NCBI RefSeq assembly: GCF_947500995.1
Contig: NZ_CANMUA010000002.1
Coordinates: forward strand, 62,001 to 126,000
DNA: 64,000 nucleotides
Reading direction: 5' to 3'
Source of the DNA: an uncultured Serinicoccus sp.
GTDB taxonomy: Bacteria; Actinomycetota; Actinomycetes; Actinomycetales; Dermatophilaceae
Below the pieces are notes generated by a model. It was not told the origin of the DNA and did no database searches. It saw only the letters and a list, made by a program, of their open reading frames with translations. Position 1 is the stretch's first letter, and the number at the start of each line of letters is the position of its first letter. Made by a program: the position numbers and the translations under genes. Shown piece after piece: positions 29,203 through 37,571 of this stretch.

Positions 29203-30228
29203 ATGACCGACACCACCGAGCTGACCAACGACACCGGGACCGGCAGCGGCATCCTCGGCACCGGGATCCGCGAGGGTCTGCTGCTCAAGCCCGTCACCTA
29301 CCCGTGGGCCATGGAGCTCTACGACCAGGCCGTCGCCAACACGTGGTTCCCCAACGAGATCCAGCTCGGCGAGGACCTCGGCGACTTCGAGCGGATGAGC
29401 GAGGACGAGCGGTACGCCCTCACCTTCCTCATGTCCTACTTCAACCCCAACGAGCTGCTCGTCAACAAGGCCCTGGCCTTCGGCGTCTACCCCTACGTCA
29501 ACGCCGCCGAGTGCCACCTCTACCTCGCCAAGCAGATGTGGGAGGAGGCCAACCACTGCATGAGCTTCGAGTACGTCCTGGAGACCTTCCCGATCGACCG
29601 GGAGGCCGCCTACAGCTCTCACGTGCAGGTCCCCTCGATGGCGGCCAAGGAGGAGTTCGAGGTCCGCTTCATCCGGCGGATGACCGAGCAGACGCTGGAC
29701 ATCTCCACGACCGAGGGCAAGCAGGACTTCGTCCGCAACCTCGTCGCCTACAACGTCATCCTCGAGGGCATCTGGTTCTACTCCGGGTTCATGGTGGCGC
29801 TGAGCTTCCGGCAGCGGAACCTGCTGCGCAACTTCGGCTCGCTCATCGACTGGATCGTCCGGGACGAGAGCCTGCACCTGAAGTTCGGGATCAACCTCAT
29901 CCTCACCGTCCTGGAGGAGAACCCGGACGTCGCGACGCCGGAGTTCGCCGACGAGATCCGCGGGATGGTCCTGCAGGCGGTGGAGATGGAGGAGGCGTAC
30001 AACCGGGACATGCTGCCGAACGGCATCCTGGGGCTCAACGCCGACTACATCAACACCTACGTCAAGTACCTCGCCGACCGGCGGCTGGAGGAGCTTGGCT
30101 TCGAGCCGGCCTACGGCGTGGCGAACCCCGCGAAGTGGATGGCCACCGCCAACGACACGTTGCAGCTGGTGAACTTCTTCGAGTCCATCAACACCTCCTA
30201 CGAGGTGAACACCCGCGCCGACTCCTGA
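29203..30228 (+). CDS. nrdB: Ribonucleotide reductase beta subunit, class Ic-like
   Basis: 341 residues, the radical-generating R2 subunit. Aligning with E. coli NrdB by eye gives metal ligands E84 (NPNELLV), E115 and H118 (EEANHCMSF), E188 (ILEGIWF), E222 and H225 (RDESLH). The residue at the radical tyrosine position is F122. Glu in place of the first Asp plus Phe in place of Tyr is the signature of Mn/Fe class Ic enzymes first defined in Chlamydia, so no tyrosyl radical is expected. CCAGGAGA precedes ATG 29203. It follows nrdA by 37 bp under the same B12 riboswitch and NrdR-like boxes, and ends just before a 19-bp-period repeat array. Confidence 0.93.
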   Translation: MTDTTELTNDTGTGSGILGTGIREGLLLKPVTYPWAMELYDQAVANTWFPNEIQLGEDLGDFERMSEDERYALTFLMSYFNPNELLVNKALAFGVYPYVNAAECHLYLAKQMWEEANHCMSFEYVLETFPIDREAAYSSHVQVPSMAAKEEFEVRFIRRMTEQTLDISTTEGKQDFVRNLVAYNVILEGIWFYSGFMVALSFRQRNLLRNFGSLIDWIVRDESLHLKFGINLILTVLEENPDVATPEFADEIRGMVLQAVEMEEAYNRDMLPNGILGLNADYINTYVKYLADRRLEELGFEPAYGVANPAKWMATANDTLQLVNFFESINTSYEVNTRADS

Positions 30229-30241
30229 GGGCTGGGCGCGG

Positions 30242-30537
30242 CCTGTGCACGGGGCCGCGGCCTGTGCACGGGGCCGCGGCCTGTGCGCGAGAAGGCAGCC
30301 TGTGCACCGGACCGCGGCCTGTGCACGAGAAGGCAGCCTGTGCACCGGACCGCGGCCTGTGCACGGGATCGGTGTCTGTGCACGCGAACCCAGCCTGTGC
30401 ATGCCGTAGAACACATGCACAGGCTGCAGAAGCGTGCACAGGTCGCGCTCGCCTACACAGGCTGCAGAAGCGTGCACAGGTCGCGCTCGCCAACACAGGC
30501 TGCAGAAGCGTGCACAGGCCGCGCCCGCCTGCACAGG
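30242..30537. repeat. 16-unit array, exact 19-bp period, with central inversion
   Basis: Nine units in the CCTGTGCAC orientation start at 30242, 30261, 30280, 30299, 30318, 30337, 30356, 30375 and 30394. Seven in the opposite orientation (GTGCACAGG-like) start at 30415, 30434, 30453, 30472, 30491, 30510 and 30529. Each step is 19 bp. The centre is a palindrome, CAGCCTGTGCATG (30391-30403) against CATGCACAGGCTG (30414-30426). Spacers alternate, giving 38-bp higher-order units on both sides. The array fills the 323-bp gap between the convergent nrdB and membrane-protein genes. Confidence 0.95.
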
Positions 30538-30551
30538 TCACACCCATGCGG

Positions 30552-32600
30552 TCAGGCGCAGCCGGTGAACTCCCAGATCGAGGCGTGGCCGCCCTCGTCG
30601 ACGAGGGTCCACGCCTCCTCGGCCCGCTCGGTGGCCGGCGTGTCGACCCGGCCGAGCGGGTCGGCGCCGCTGCCGAAACCGCCGTCCGGGTCCAGGTTGC
30701 GCAGCCCCGGCGAGGTCTCCTCCCACTTGGCGTTGGCGGGGTCCTCGAAGGTGAGGGAGTCGGCATACACGTGGGTGACCCCGAGCGTGCGCACCGCCTC
30801 GCAGACCTCGGGGTCGACGGCCCACCGGTCGAAGCGGTCGAGGAGGATGTCGCGCTCGGGGCTGTCCGGGATCGGGCTGAGCTGGGGGAAGACGACGTCG
30901 ACCCCGGCGCGGTGCAGCAGGTAGGGCGACCCGGCGACCGGCTCGCCGAGCACGACGGCGTCCTCGGGCAGGGTCTGCGCGGCCCGGTCGACCATCGCGA
31001 CCTCCTCCGGCTCCAGGATCGTCCCCCAGGCGATCGGGCTCGCGGTATAGGTCGAGGCCATGACCTGCACCTGGCTCGTCCAGCGCAGCCCCGAGGTCAG
31101 CACGACGAGCGCCACGACCAGCCCGGCGGCGACCCACTCGACGCGCACCCGCAGCACCCGCGACAGGCGGCCGGCCAACCAGCCCCCGGCACCGGCGGCG
31201 AGCAGGATCGCGGGGACGAGGACGAGCTGGTTGATGCGGGAGGCCTGGGTGTACCAGAACCCCGAGAGCACCCGCAGCGGCTGCTCGGGCGGGCCCGCGG
31301 CGAGGAGGGTGAGCACCACCGCGGCGACCAGCGAGACCACGAGCCACCGGGCGTGCCGCCAGCGCAGCGCCAGGGCGATCCCCAGCCAGACGAGCAGCGT
31401 GGTCACGAGGTTGACCGAGGTGATCGTGTAGACGTAGATCAGCGGGTGGTCGATGGCCAGGGAGCCGAGCCCCGGCAGGTAGGACTCCTGCCCGCCGCGG
31501 CGGTAGTCCATGATCGCCAGGACCGGCGGGAACGTCAGCAGGAAGACCGCAGCCCCGCCCACGAGCACCACCCAGGCGACCCCCGCGGTCACCGCGCCGA
31601 CCCGCCGACCCAGTCGGAACTGGCGGCGCAGCTGGCGCAGGAGCAGCACGGTGAGCAGCGGCAGCGCGAGCAGCGCCAGGCTGAAGAGCCCCGACGGGTG
31701 CGCGAGGACGACACCGACGACGGCCCAGGCCAGCCCGATCCCCAGCGCCAGGTGCATCCGCCAGGACAGCACCCCGCGGAAGGTCGCGACCAGCAGGGCG
31801 ATCGTGCCCGGCAGGCACGCGGTGCTCAGCGCGAAGGGCCACACCGCCAGCATCGACACGGCGACGGCGGGGAAGGTGACGAAGGTCGCCGCCAGGACGG
31901 GCACGAGGATCGTCGGCAGCGCCCGCGCCGGCCACACGACCCGGGCCAGCGCGACCAGCCCGGCGACCCAGACGACGGACCCGAGGACCAGCGAGGAGGC
32001 GTTGGCCGCCTCGGTGACCCCCTCGAACCCGGGGGCGACGGCGGCCAGGGAGTGCCAGACGGCGGGGTAGAAGGGGGCGGCGTTGTCGGCGTACATCGGG
32101 GCCAGCCCGCCGAGCGAGCTGGCGTCGCCCGTCTCGCGGACGAACCAGAGCGCGTTGAGGTGGAAGACGGCGTCCCAGGCCTGGGGCGGCTGGTCGGCCC
32201 GCCCCATCCCGGTCGTCATGGCCGCCGCGAGGACGCCCCCGCCGAGCAGCCAGGTGAGCGCGAGCCACCCCCGTTCGGTATGCCGCAGCGCCCGCTCCCC
32301 CGCCACCGTCACCCCGGACGGGTGCCCGGTCGTGCCCAGCACGGTCCCGAGCAGCACGGCCACGACGACCGCGACCAGGGCGCCGAGCGCGAAGGTCAGC
32401 AGGGTCCACGGCAGCCCCACGAGGGCGTAGCCGATCGCGAGCACCCCGGCCAGACCCGTGGTCACCGCCGGACCCGCGCCGAGCGCGAGCAGACCGCGCG
32501 CACCCAGGCCGCGGAGCACGGCATACCCCGGCAGCACCCAGAGGACCGCCAGCAGGACGATGCCCGGGACGACCTCCCCCCAGCCCACGCCGCCGGTCAT
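30552..32600 (-). CDS. DUF6541-like polytopic membrane protein
   Basis: 682 residues. At least twelve hydrophobic segments cover residues about 5-540, ending with a globular C-terminal part of about 150 residues (TLPEDAVVLGEPVAGSPYLLHRAG...). The architecture resembles GT-C-type glycosyltransferases or arabinosyltransferase-like proteins, and the family sits in actinobacterial glycan loci. The sequence shows no firm catalytic motif to me; acidic residues in the second external loop region (DADQPPQ-like part, WDAVFHLNALWFVRETGD) could be the active site. ATG 32600 overlaps the dehydrogenase stop as ATGA. It may transfer or polymerise surface sugars outside the membrane (inference). Confidence 0.75.
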   Translation of the reverse strand: MTGGVGWGEVVPGIVLLAVLWVLPGYAVLRGLGARGLLALGAGPAVTTGLAGVLAIGYALVGLPWTLLTFALGALVAVVVAVLLGTVLGTTGHPSGVTVAGERALRHTERGWLALTWLLGGGVLAAAMTTGMGRADQPPQAWDAVFHLNALWFVRETGDASSLGGLAPMYADNAAPFYPAVWHSLAAVAPGFEGVTEAANASSLVLGSVVWVAGLVALARVVWPARALPTILVPVLAATFVTFPAVAVSMLAVWPFALSTACLPGTIALLVATFRGVLSWRMHLALGIGLAWAVVGVVLAHPSGLFSLALLALPLLTVLLLRQLRRQFRLGRRVGAVTAGVAWVVLVGGAAVFLLTFPPVLAIMDYRRGGQESYLPGLGSLAIDHPLIYVYTITSVNLVTTLLVWLGIALALRWRHARWLVVSLVAAVVLTLLAAGPPEQPLRVLSGFWYTQASRINQLVLVPAILLAAGAGGWLAGRLSRVLRVRVEWVAAGLVVALVVLTSGLRWTSQVQVMASTYTASPIAWGTILEPEEVAMVDRAAQTLPEDAVVLGEPVAGSPYLLHRAGVDVVFPQLSPIPDSPERDILLDRFDRWAVDPEVCEAVRTLGVTHVYADSLTFEDPANAKWEETSPGLRNLDPDGGFGSGADPLGRVDTPATERAEEAWTLVDEGGHASIWEFTGCA

Positions 32601-33940
32601 GACGCGGGCTGCTCCCCTCCGCCGATGGTGAGGCGCGGGACGCCGGTGAAGCGCGCGGGGTCGGTGACGCGGCGGCCGTCCAGCAGCAGGCGCAGCCCGG
32701 GCAGGTCGGCGGCGCCGAGCCGGGCGTACTCCGGGTGGTCGGCCTGGACGATCGCGACGTCGACGGGGTCGCCCGGCTCACCCGGCTCCCAGGCGTAGGG
32801 CGTCCAGCCGTACGCGGCGAGCTCGTCGTCCGCATACATCGGGTCGTGCACGAGCACCTGCGCGCCGCGCGAACGGAGCGCGTCGACGGTGGCGAAGACG
32901 CCGGAGAAGGCGGTCTCCTTGACCCGGCCGCGGTAGGACGCGCCGAGCACGAGCACCCGCAGGCCCTCCAGGGAGCCCAGGAGCGACTCGGCCCGGGAGA
33001 CGGCGTAGTCGGGCATCGCGGCGTTGGCCTCGCGGGCGGCCCGGACGACGGTCGCGTCGGGGTCGGTGGAGAGGTAGAGCCGCGGGTAGACCGGGATGCA
33101 GTGCCCGCCGACCGCGATGCCGGGCTGGTGCAGGTGGCTGTAGGGCTGGGAGTTGCAGGCCTCGATGACCTGGTGCACGTCGATGCCGACGGTGTCGGCG
33201 AAGCGGGCGAACTGGTTGGCCAGCCCGATGTTGACGTCCCGGTAGGTCGTCTCGGCCAGCTTGGCCATCTCGGCCGCCTCCGCGCTGCCCAGGTCCCACA
33301 CGCCGTTGGGGCGGGCCAGGTCGGACCGCTCGTCGAAGGTGAGGACGGCCTCGTAGAAGGCGGTGCCCCGCCGGGCACCCTCCGGTCCGAGGCCGCCGAC
33401 GAGCTTGGGGTAGCGGCGCAGGTCGGCGAAGACCCGCCCGGTGAGCACCCGCTCGGGGGAGAACACCAGCCAGAAGCCGTCGGAGCCCTCGTCCGGTGAC
33501 TCGGTCAGGCCGGAGAGCTCCTCGATCATCGGCTTCCAGCGCCCGCGGGTGGTGCCGACCGGCAGGGTCGTCTCGTAGGACACCAGCGTCCCGGGGGTCA
33601 GGTGCGCCGCCAGGCTGGCGGTCGCGGCGTCCATCCAGGCGAAGTCCGGGGCGCCGGTCTGCTCGTCGACGAACAGCGGCACCACCACCACGACGGCGTC
33701 GGCGCCCGGTATGGCGTCCGCGTAGTCCGTCGTCGCGCGCAGCCGTCCGGCCGGCACGAGCTCGGCGAGCTTGTCCGCCAGGTGCGCCTCGCCGGGGAAC
33801 GGCTCGCGGCCGGCGTTGACCGCCTCGACCGTCGCCGCGTTGACGTCCACCCCGACCACCTCGTGCGCCGGGTCCGCGTCCGCGAACTGCACCGCGAGCG
33901 GCAGCCCGATCTTGCCCATCGCAACGACCGCGATCCTCAT
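32597..33940 (-). CDS. Nucleotide-sugar 6-dehydrogenase (UDP-HexNAc type)
   Basis: 447 residues of the UDP-glucose/UDP-ManNAc dehydrogenase family, oxidising the C6 alcohol of a UDP-sugar to a carboxylate with 2 NAD+. AVVAMGKIGLPLA is the NAD site; the usual GxGxxG first Gly is replaced by Ala. SYETTLPVGTTR and FSPERVLTGR follow, and the catalytic Cys is in GGHCIPVYP. VLGASYRGRVKETAFS is the UDP-binding C-terminal domain. With the epimerase at 37.6 kb it could make UDP-ManNAcA; with the trio at 48.6-51.4 kb it fits the first step of the Wbp pathway. Confidence 0.9.
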   Translation of the reverse strand: MRIAVVAMGKIGLPLAVQFADADPAHEVVGVDVNAATVEAVNAGREPFPGEAHLADKLAELVPAGRLRATTDYADAIPGADAVVVVVPLFVDEQTGAPDFAWMDAATASLAAHLTPGTLVSYETTLPVGTTRGRWKPMIEELSGLTESPDEGSDGFWLVFSPERVLTGRVFADLRRYPKLVGGLGPEGARRGTAFYEAVLTFDERSDLARPNGVWDLGSAEAAEMAKLAETTYRDVNIGLANQFARFADTVGIDVHQVIEACNSQPYSHLHQPGIAVGGHCIPVYPRLYLSTDPDATVVRAAREANAAMPDYAVSRAESLLGSLEGLRVLVLGASYRGRVKETAFSGVFATVDALRSRGAQVLVHDPMYADDELAAYGWTPYAWEPGEPGDPVDVAIVQADHPEYARLGAADLPGLRLLLDGRRVTDPARFTGVPRLTIGGGEQPAS

Positions 33941-34056
33941 CCGTGCCTCTTCCGTCGGGGTGGGGACGTGCGCGATCAGGATACGTGGGGGCCGGACCTC
34001 CCCGGGGCGACCGCCTCCCCGAGCGCGGCACCGGGATCGTGGGCCATCATCGGTCC

Positions 34057-34992
34057 ATGGCCGACTCCACCTTCAGCCTGACCGCCCCGGACGGCACCGC
34101 GGTGCACGTGACCCGATGGACGCCCGAGGGCCGGCCCCGGGCCGCCGTCCTCGTCGCGCACGGCATGGTCGAGCACGCCGCGCGCTACGACCACCTCGCC
34201 CGCCTCCTCACCGAGCACGGGTATGCCGTCTACGCCCCCGACCACCGGGGGCACGGGCATACCGTCACCGACGGCCTGCTCGGCCACCTGGGCGACGAGG
34301 GCGGCTTCGCGGCCGTCGTCGACGACCTCCATGCGTTGGGTGGGCGGATCGAGCAGGACCTGCCGGGGGTGCCGCTGGTGCTGCTGGGGCACAGCATGGG
34401 CTCCTTCCTCGCGCGGGCCTACGCCGCGCGCTACGGCGACCACCTCGCCGCCCTGGTGCTCTCGGGGACCGCCGGTCCGCCCGGCCTGAACGCCTGGCTC
34501 GGGCTGCAGGTGGCCTCGCTGGAGGCACGGCTGCGCGGTCCGCGCGCCCCGAGCCACCTCATGACGGCGCTGACGATGGGCCCCTACAACGCCCGGTTCC
34601 GGCCCACCCGGACCCGCTCGGACTGGCTCACGCGCGACGCCGCGCAGGTCGACGCCTACGAGGCCGACGAGCTCTCCGGCGCCGTGGCCTCGGCCGGCTT
34701 CTACCGCGACCTGCTCACCGGGCTGCGGTGGGTGAGCCAGCACTCGGTGGCCGCGCAGATGCCGAAGGACCTGCCCGTGCACCTCGTCGCCGGTGAGGTC
34801 GACCCCGTCGGCGGCGCGGTCGGGACCGAGGAGGTCGCCGCGATGTTCCGGGACGTCGGGATGCGCGACGTCAGCGTCCGGATCTGGCCCGGCGCCCGGC
34901 ACGAGGTCTTCAACGAGACCAACCGTGACGAGGTCGAGGCCGCCCTGCTCGCCTGGCTCGACGCCCACTTCCCCGCACCGGCCGCGGCGTAG
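34057..34992 (+). CDS. Alpha/beta hydrolase, monoacylglycerol lipase-like
   Basis: 311 residues, one serine hydrolase domain. VLVAHGMVEHAARYDHLA and YAPDHRGHGHT are typical of the monoglyceride lipase/lysophospholipase branch. The nucleophile is in LLGHSMGSF, the acid candidate is in VAGEVDPVGG, and the His is in GARHEVFNE. No signal peptide. ATG 34057 is chosen by homology; the ribosome binding site is poor. It stands alone between the dehydrogenase operon and a glycosyltransferase, and its link to the glycan genes is doubtful. Confidence 0.88.
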   Translation: MADSTFSLTAPDGTAVHVTRWTPEGRPRAAVLVAHGMVEHAARYDHLARLLTEHGYAVYAPDHRGHGHTVTDGLLGHLGDEGGFAAVVDDLHALGGRIEQDLPGVPLVLLGHSMGSFLARAYAARYGDHLAALVLSGTAGPPGLNAWLGLQVASLEARLRGPRAPSHLMTALTMGPYNARFRPTRTRSDWLTRDAAQVDAYEADELSGAVASAGFYRDLLTGLRWVSQHSVAAQMPKDLPVHLVAGEVDPVGGAVGTEEVAAMFRDVGMRDVSVRIWPGARHEVFNETNRDEVEAALLAWLDAHFPAPAAA

Positions 34993-35031
34993 GACCACAC
35001 AGGACGCGCCGTCCGACGACACAGGACGCGC
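34993..35031. repeat. 17-bp direct repeat pair after lipase-like gene
   Basis: GACCACACAGGACGCGC (34993-35009) and GACGACACAGGACGCGC (35015-35031) differ at one base and lie 22 bp apart, starting at the hydrolase stop codon. Role unknown. Confidence 0.75.
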
Positions 35032-35068
35032 GCTAGGACCAGCCGCTACCGGCGTACCCCTCCGAGGC

Positions 35069-35207
35069 CCACCGTGCGCACTCAGGGCCCCCGGAGGGCC
35101 ACCACCGCACACAGTCCTGACCCCGACAGCCGCGGCACGCTCCAGCAGCCCCTCAGGTCCTCCACCGTGTGCGCTCATGGCCCCCAGAGGGCCACCACCG
35201 CGCACAG
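35069..35207. repeat. Two 46-bp hairpin-forming repeats (family C)
   Basis: Copies at 35069-35114 and 35162-35207 differ at 5 of 46 positions. Each has inner arms GGCCC/GGGCC around CCGGA or CCAGA and outer arms GTGYGC/GCRCAC. The two copies lie 93 bp apart between convergent genes, so they may act as terminators. The outer arm of each copy matches the far arm of the other copy better than its own. Confidence 0.8.
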
Positions 35208-35229
35208 CCCCCACCAGCCGCGCGGACGA

Positions 35230-37497
35230 TCAGCCGTGGCGCGTGGGCCGGGAGGCCCACAGCGAGGCCGCCATGAGTCGCAGCGGAGCCTCGGGGTCCA
35301 GCGCGTGCCGCCAGTCCCCGGGCAGCAGGGTGCGCGGGGTGCCGTGGCGCCGGCGGCTGCGGGCGAGGCCGAGCAGCCGGGACACCGGCACCTGGGGGTC
35401 GAGCGCGGCGGCCAGCAGGTCGTGGTCGGCGAGGCTCAGCGGGTCGGCGCACCCGGGGGCGGCGTCGAGGACGCGCCGGGTCACCCGGGCCAGCTCCGCC
35501 CGCTCCTCCGGGGTCCACCAGGCCGGGTCCGGTCGGGTGAGGATGGCGCCGAAGACCTGGATCCGCAGCACCTTGGTCCCGACCGCCCGCCGCTGCGCGG
35601 GCGTGAGCCGCGTCATCCAGGGCAGGTCCCACAGGGCGTCCGCGGTGAGCAGCTGGTCGCGCAGCGGCCGGGGGTCGGAGGTGATCCGGTCGGGGGCGTC
35701 GTCGTGCACGAGGTATGCCGGCGCCCGGGTCGCGAGAAGGACCTCGGAGGCGGCATACAGCGCGGTCATCATCGGCAGGTCCTCCCCGACCCGGGCACCG
35801 GGGTGCAGCCGTGCCCCGGGCAGGCGGAGCGCGCCGCGGGAGATGAGCCCGAGCGGCGCGGAGCGGTAGCTCAGCCGGTCGCGCACCAGGTCGGCCCGGC
35901 CCCGGCCACGGACCGGCCGCGCCGGCGGGGTGGGCAGGGGCCTTCCGGCCAGGCGCACCGGTGGCAGCACGACCACCGGGTCCTCCGGGTCGTGCCCCGC
36001 TGCCGCCTCCAGCCACCCGGGCAGCGCCCCCGGCGCGAGCGCGTCGTCCGAGCCCATGATCGACACCCAGGGCGCGCTGGCCGCCTCGATCCCGGCGTTG
36101 AACGGCCCGCTCGGGCTCGGTATGCCGTCGCTCACCTCGAGCACCCGCACCCGCGGGTTCTCCCGCAGGTCGGAGGGCAGCAGGTCGGCGGTCTCGGCGG
36201 CGGTGAGGTTGTGCGCGACCACGCTGACCCGCACCGGCAGGTCGCCCGAGCCGTCGAGGACCGAGCGCACCGCGCGGGCGACCTGGCGGCGCGTCGAGTG
36301 GACGGCGACCACCACGTCGACCACCGGCGGCCGTCGGTCACCCTCGCCCCGGCCGGCCCCCCGCACGCCGGCCCCACCAGGGAGCACCTCGGCGTAGACG
36401 CGCTCGACACGCTCGGCATACGCGTCCCGGCCGAACCGCTCGACCACCGGGGCCGCGACCTGCTCCGCCGTGAGCCCTGCGCCGGCCGCCCAGACCGACT
36501 CGACCGCATCGGCCCAGGCCGCGGCGGGCGCACCGGGGGGCACGAGCTCCCCGCTCGGGCGCCGCACGAACTCCCGCGGGCCGCTCACGTCACCGACGAC
36601 GACCGGCCGCCCCGCGGCCAGGGCCTCGGCCGCGGCCAGGCAGAAGGTCTCGGCGCGGGTCGGGAGCAGGAAGACGTCCCCCTCCCCCACCGCCCGCTGG
36701 ACCTGTGCCGGGAGCAGCGCTCCCAGGAGCTCCAGGGGGGTGTCGTGGGCCGCGCCCTCCTGCTCGACCTCGTCCCGCAGCACCCCCTCCCCGACCCAGG
36801 TGAGGCGCGCGTTGATCCCCCGCGCGCGCAGCTCGGCGGTCGCCCGGACGGCGGTGACCGGGTCCTTGCGCGGGATCAGCCCGCCGACCCCCACGAGCCG
36901 CAGCGGTCCCCGGTCGCGCAGGCCGGCATCCGGTTCGCGGCGCGGTCGCAGCACCGGCGGGGCGGTGACGATGTTGGGGACGACGCGCACCGGGCCGCGG
37001 CGCAGCCGGCCGACCTCACGCGCGAGGTCGGGCCCGACGACCGCCACGACGTCCGGGCGGGCCAGCAGCGGCTGCACCGCGTGGCGCGCGAGCCGCAGCG
37101 GCGCGGGGAGGGTCTGCGGCGCCCCCAGCCCCGACCAGTGCTCGGTGTGCACCCAGGGCCGGTCGGGCCGTCGCGCCGCGAACGGGAGCAGCGCCGAGAC
37201 CGCCATGGTGTGGACCAGGTCGGCTCCCCGCTCCAGGTCGGCGATCCGCCGGGCCGCGCGGGCCAGGTGGTCGGGCCGGCGGGGGTCCATCACCAGCTGC
37301 TCGACGGGTATGCCGTCGGCCGGCCCCGGGGCGTCCGCACCACCCGGCGGCTCGCGGTCGGCGAGGCGAGGAGCCACGAGGTGCAGCACGACGACCTCGT
37401 GCCGGTCGGCGATGGCGGCGACGTCGCGCGCGACGAAGACCCCCGTCGCCGGGGACGCCGCGGTCGGGAACCACGTGGTCACGACCAGGACGCGCAT
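35230..37497 (-). CDS. Bifunctional glycosyltransferase, GT4-GT2 order
   Basis: 755 residues with two transferase domains. Residues about 1-380 are GT4-like: GVFVARDVAAIA, the central VGVGGLIPRKDPVTAVRA, and the donor-site motif LLPTRAETFCLAAAEALAAGRPVV with the E-x7-E pair. Residues about 395-620 are GT2-like: VDVVVAVHSTRRQVARAVRSVL, GPFNAGIEAASAPWVSIMGSDD with the metal-binding acidic pair. A helical C-terminal part follows. No membrane segments, so it works on the cytoplasmic side. The 41.2-43.6 kb gene has the same kinds of domain in reverse order. Divergent from the epimerase gene. Confidence 0.87.
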   Translation of the reverse strand: MRVLVVTTWFPTAASPATGVFVARDVAAIADRHEVVVLHLVAPRLADREPPGGADAPGPADGIPVEQLVMDPRRPDHLARAARRIADLERGADLVHTMAVSALLPFAARRPDRPWVHTEHWSGLGAPQTLPAPLRLARHAVQPLLARPDVVAVVGPDLAREVGRLRRGPVRVVPNIVTAPPVLRPRREPDAGLRDRGPLRLVGVGGLIPRKDPVTAVRATAELRARGINARLTWVGEGVLRDEVEQEGAAHDTPLELLGALLPAQVQRAVGEGDVFLLPTRAETFCLAAAEALAAGRPVVVGDVSGPREFVRRPSGELVPPGAPAAAWADAVESVWAAGAGLTAEQVAAPVVERFGRDAYAERVERVYAEVLPGGAGVRGAGRGEGDRRPPVVDVVVAVHSTRRQVARAVRSVLDGSGDLPVRVSVVAHNLTAAETADLLPSDLRENPRVRVLEVSDGIPSPSGPFNAGIEAASAPWVSIMGSDDALAPGALPGWLEAAAGHDPEDPVVVLPPVRLAGRPLPTPPARPVRGRGRADLVRDRLSYRSAPLGLISRGALRLPGARLHPGARVGEDLPMMTALYAASEVLLATRAPAYLVHDDAPDRITSDPRPLRDQLLTADALWDLPWMTRLTPAQRRAVGTKVLRIQVFGAILTRPDPAWWTPEERAELARVTRRVLDAAPGCADPLSLADHDLLAAALDPQVPVSRLLGLARSRRRHGTPRTLLPGDWRHALDPEAPLRLMAASLWASRPTRHG

Positions 37498-37571
37498 ACC
37501 CGCACGCTATCCCGCGCGACGAGGACCAGCGACCGACCTCGCGTGCCCGGCCGCTGGCTAGAGTCGACCGG

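Noticed and set aside
30242-30537. 19-bp period suggested plasmid-type iterons and an origin
   Set aside because: No replication initiator gene, no AT-rich melting region, and the units flip orientation at the centre. The array sits between ordinary chromosomal genes.
30538-33378. A 946-residue open frame on the minus strand, and similar long frames opposite or out of register with real genes (for example 29304-32798 on plus)
   Set aside because: They are low-complexity Arg/Pro/Ala shadows produced by the high G+C content; the real frames (30552-32600, 32597-33940) have family motifs.
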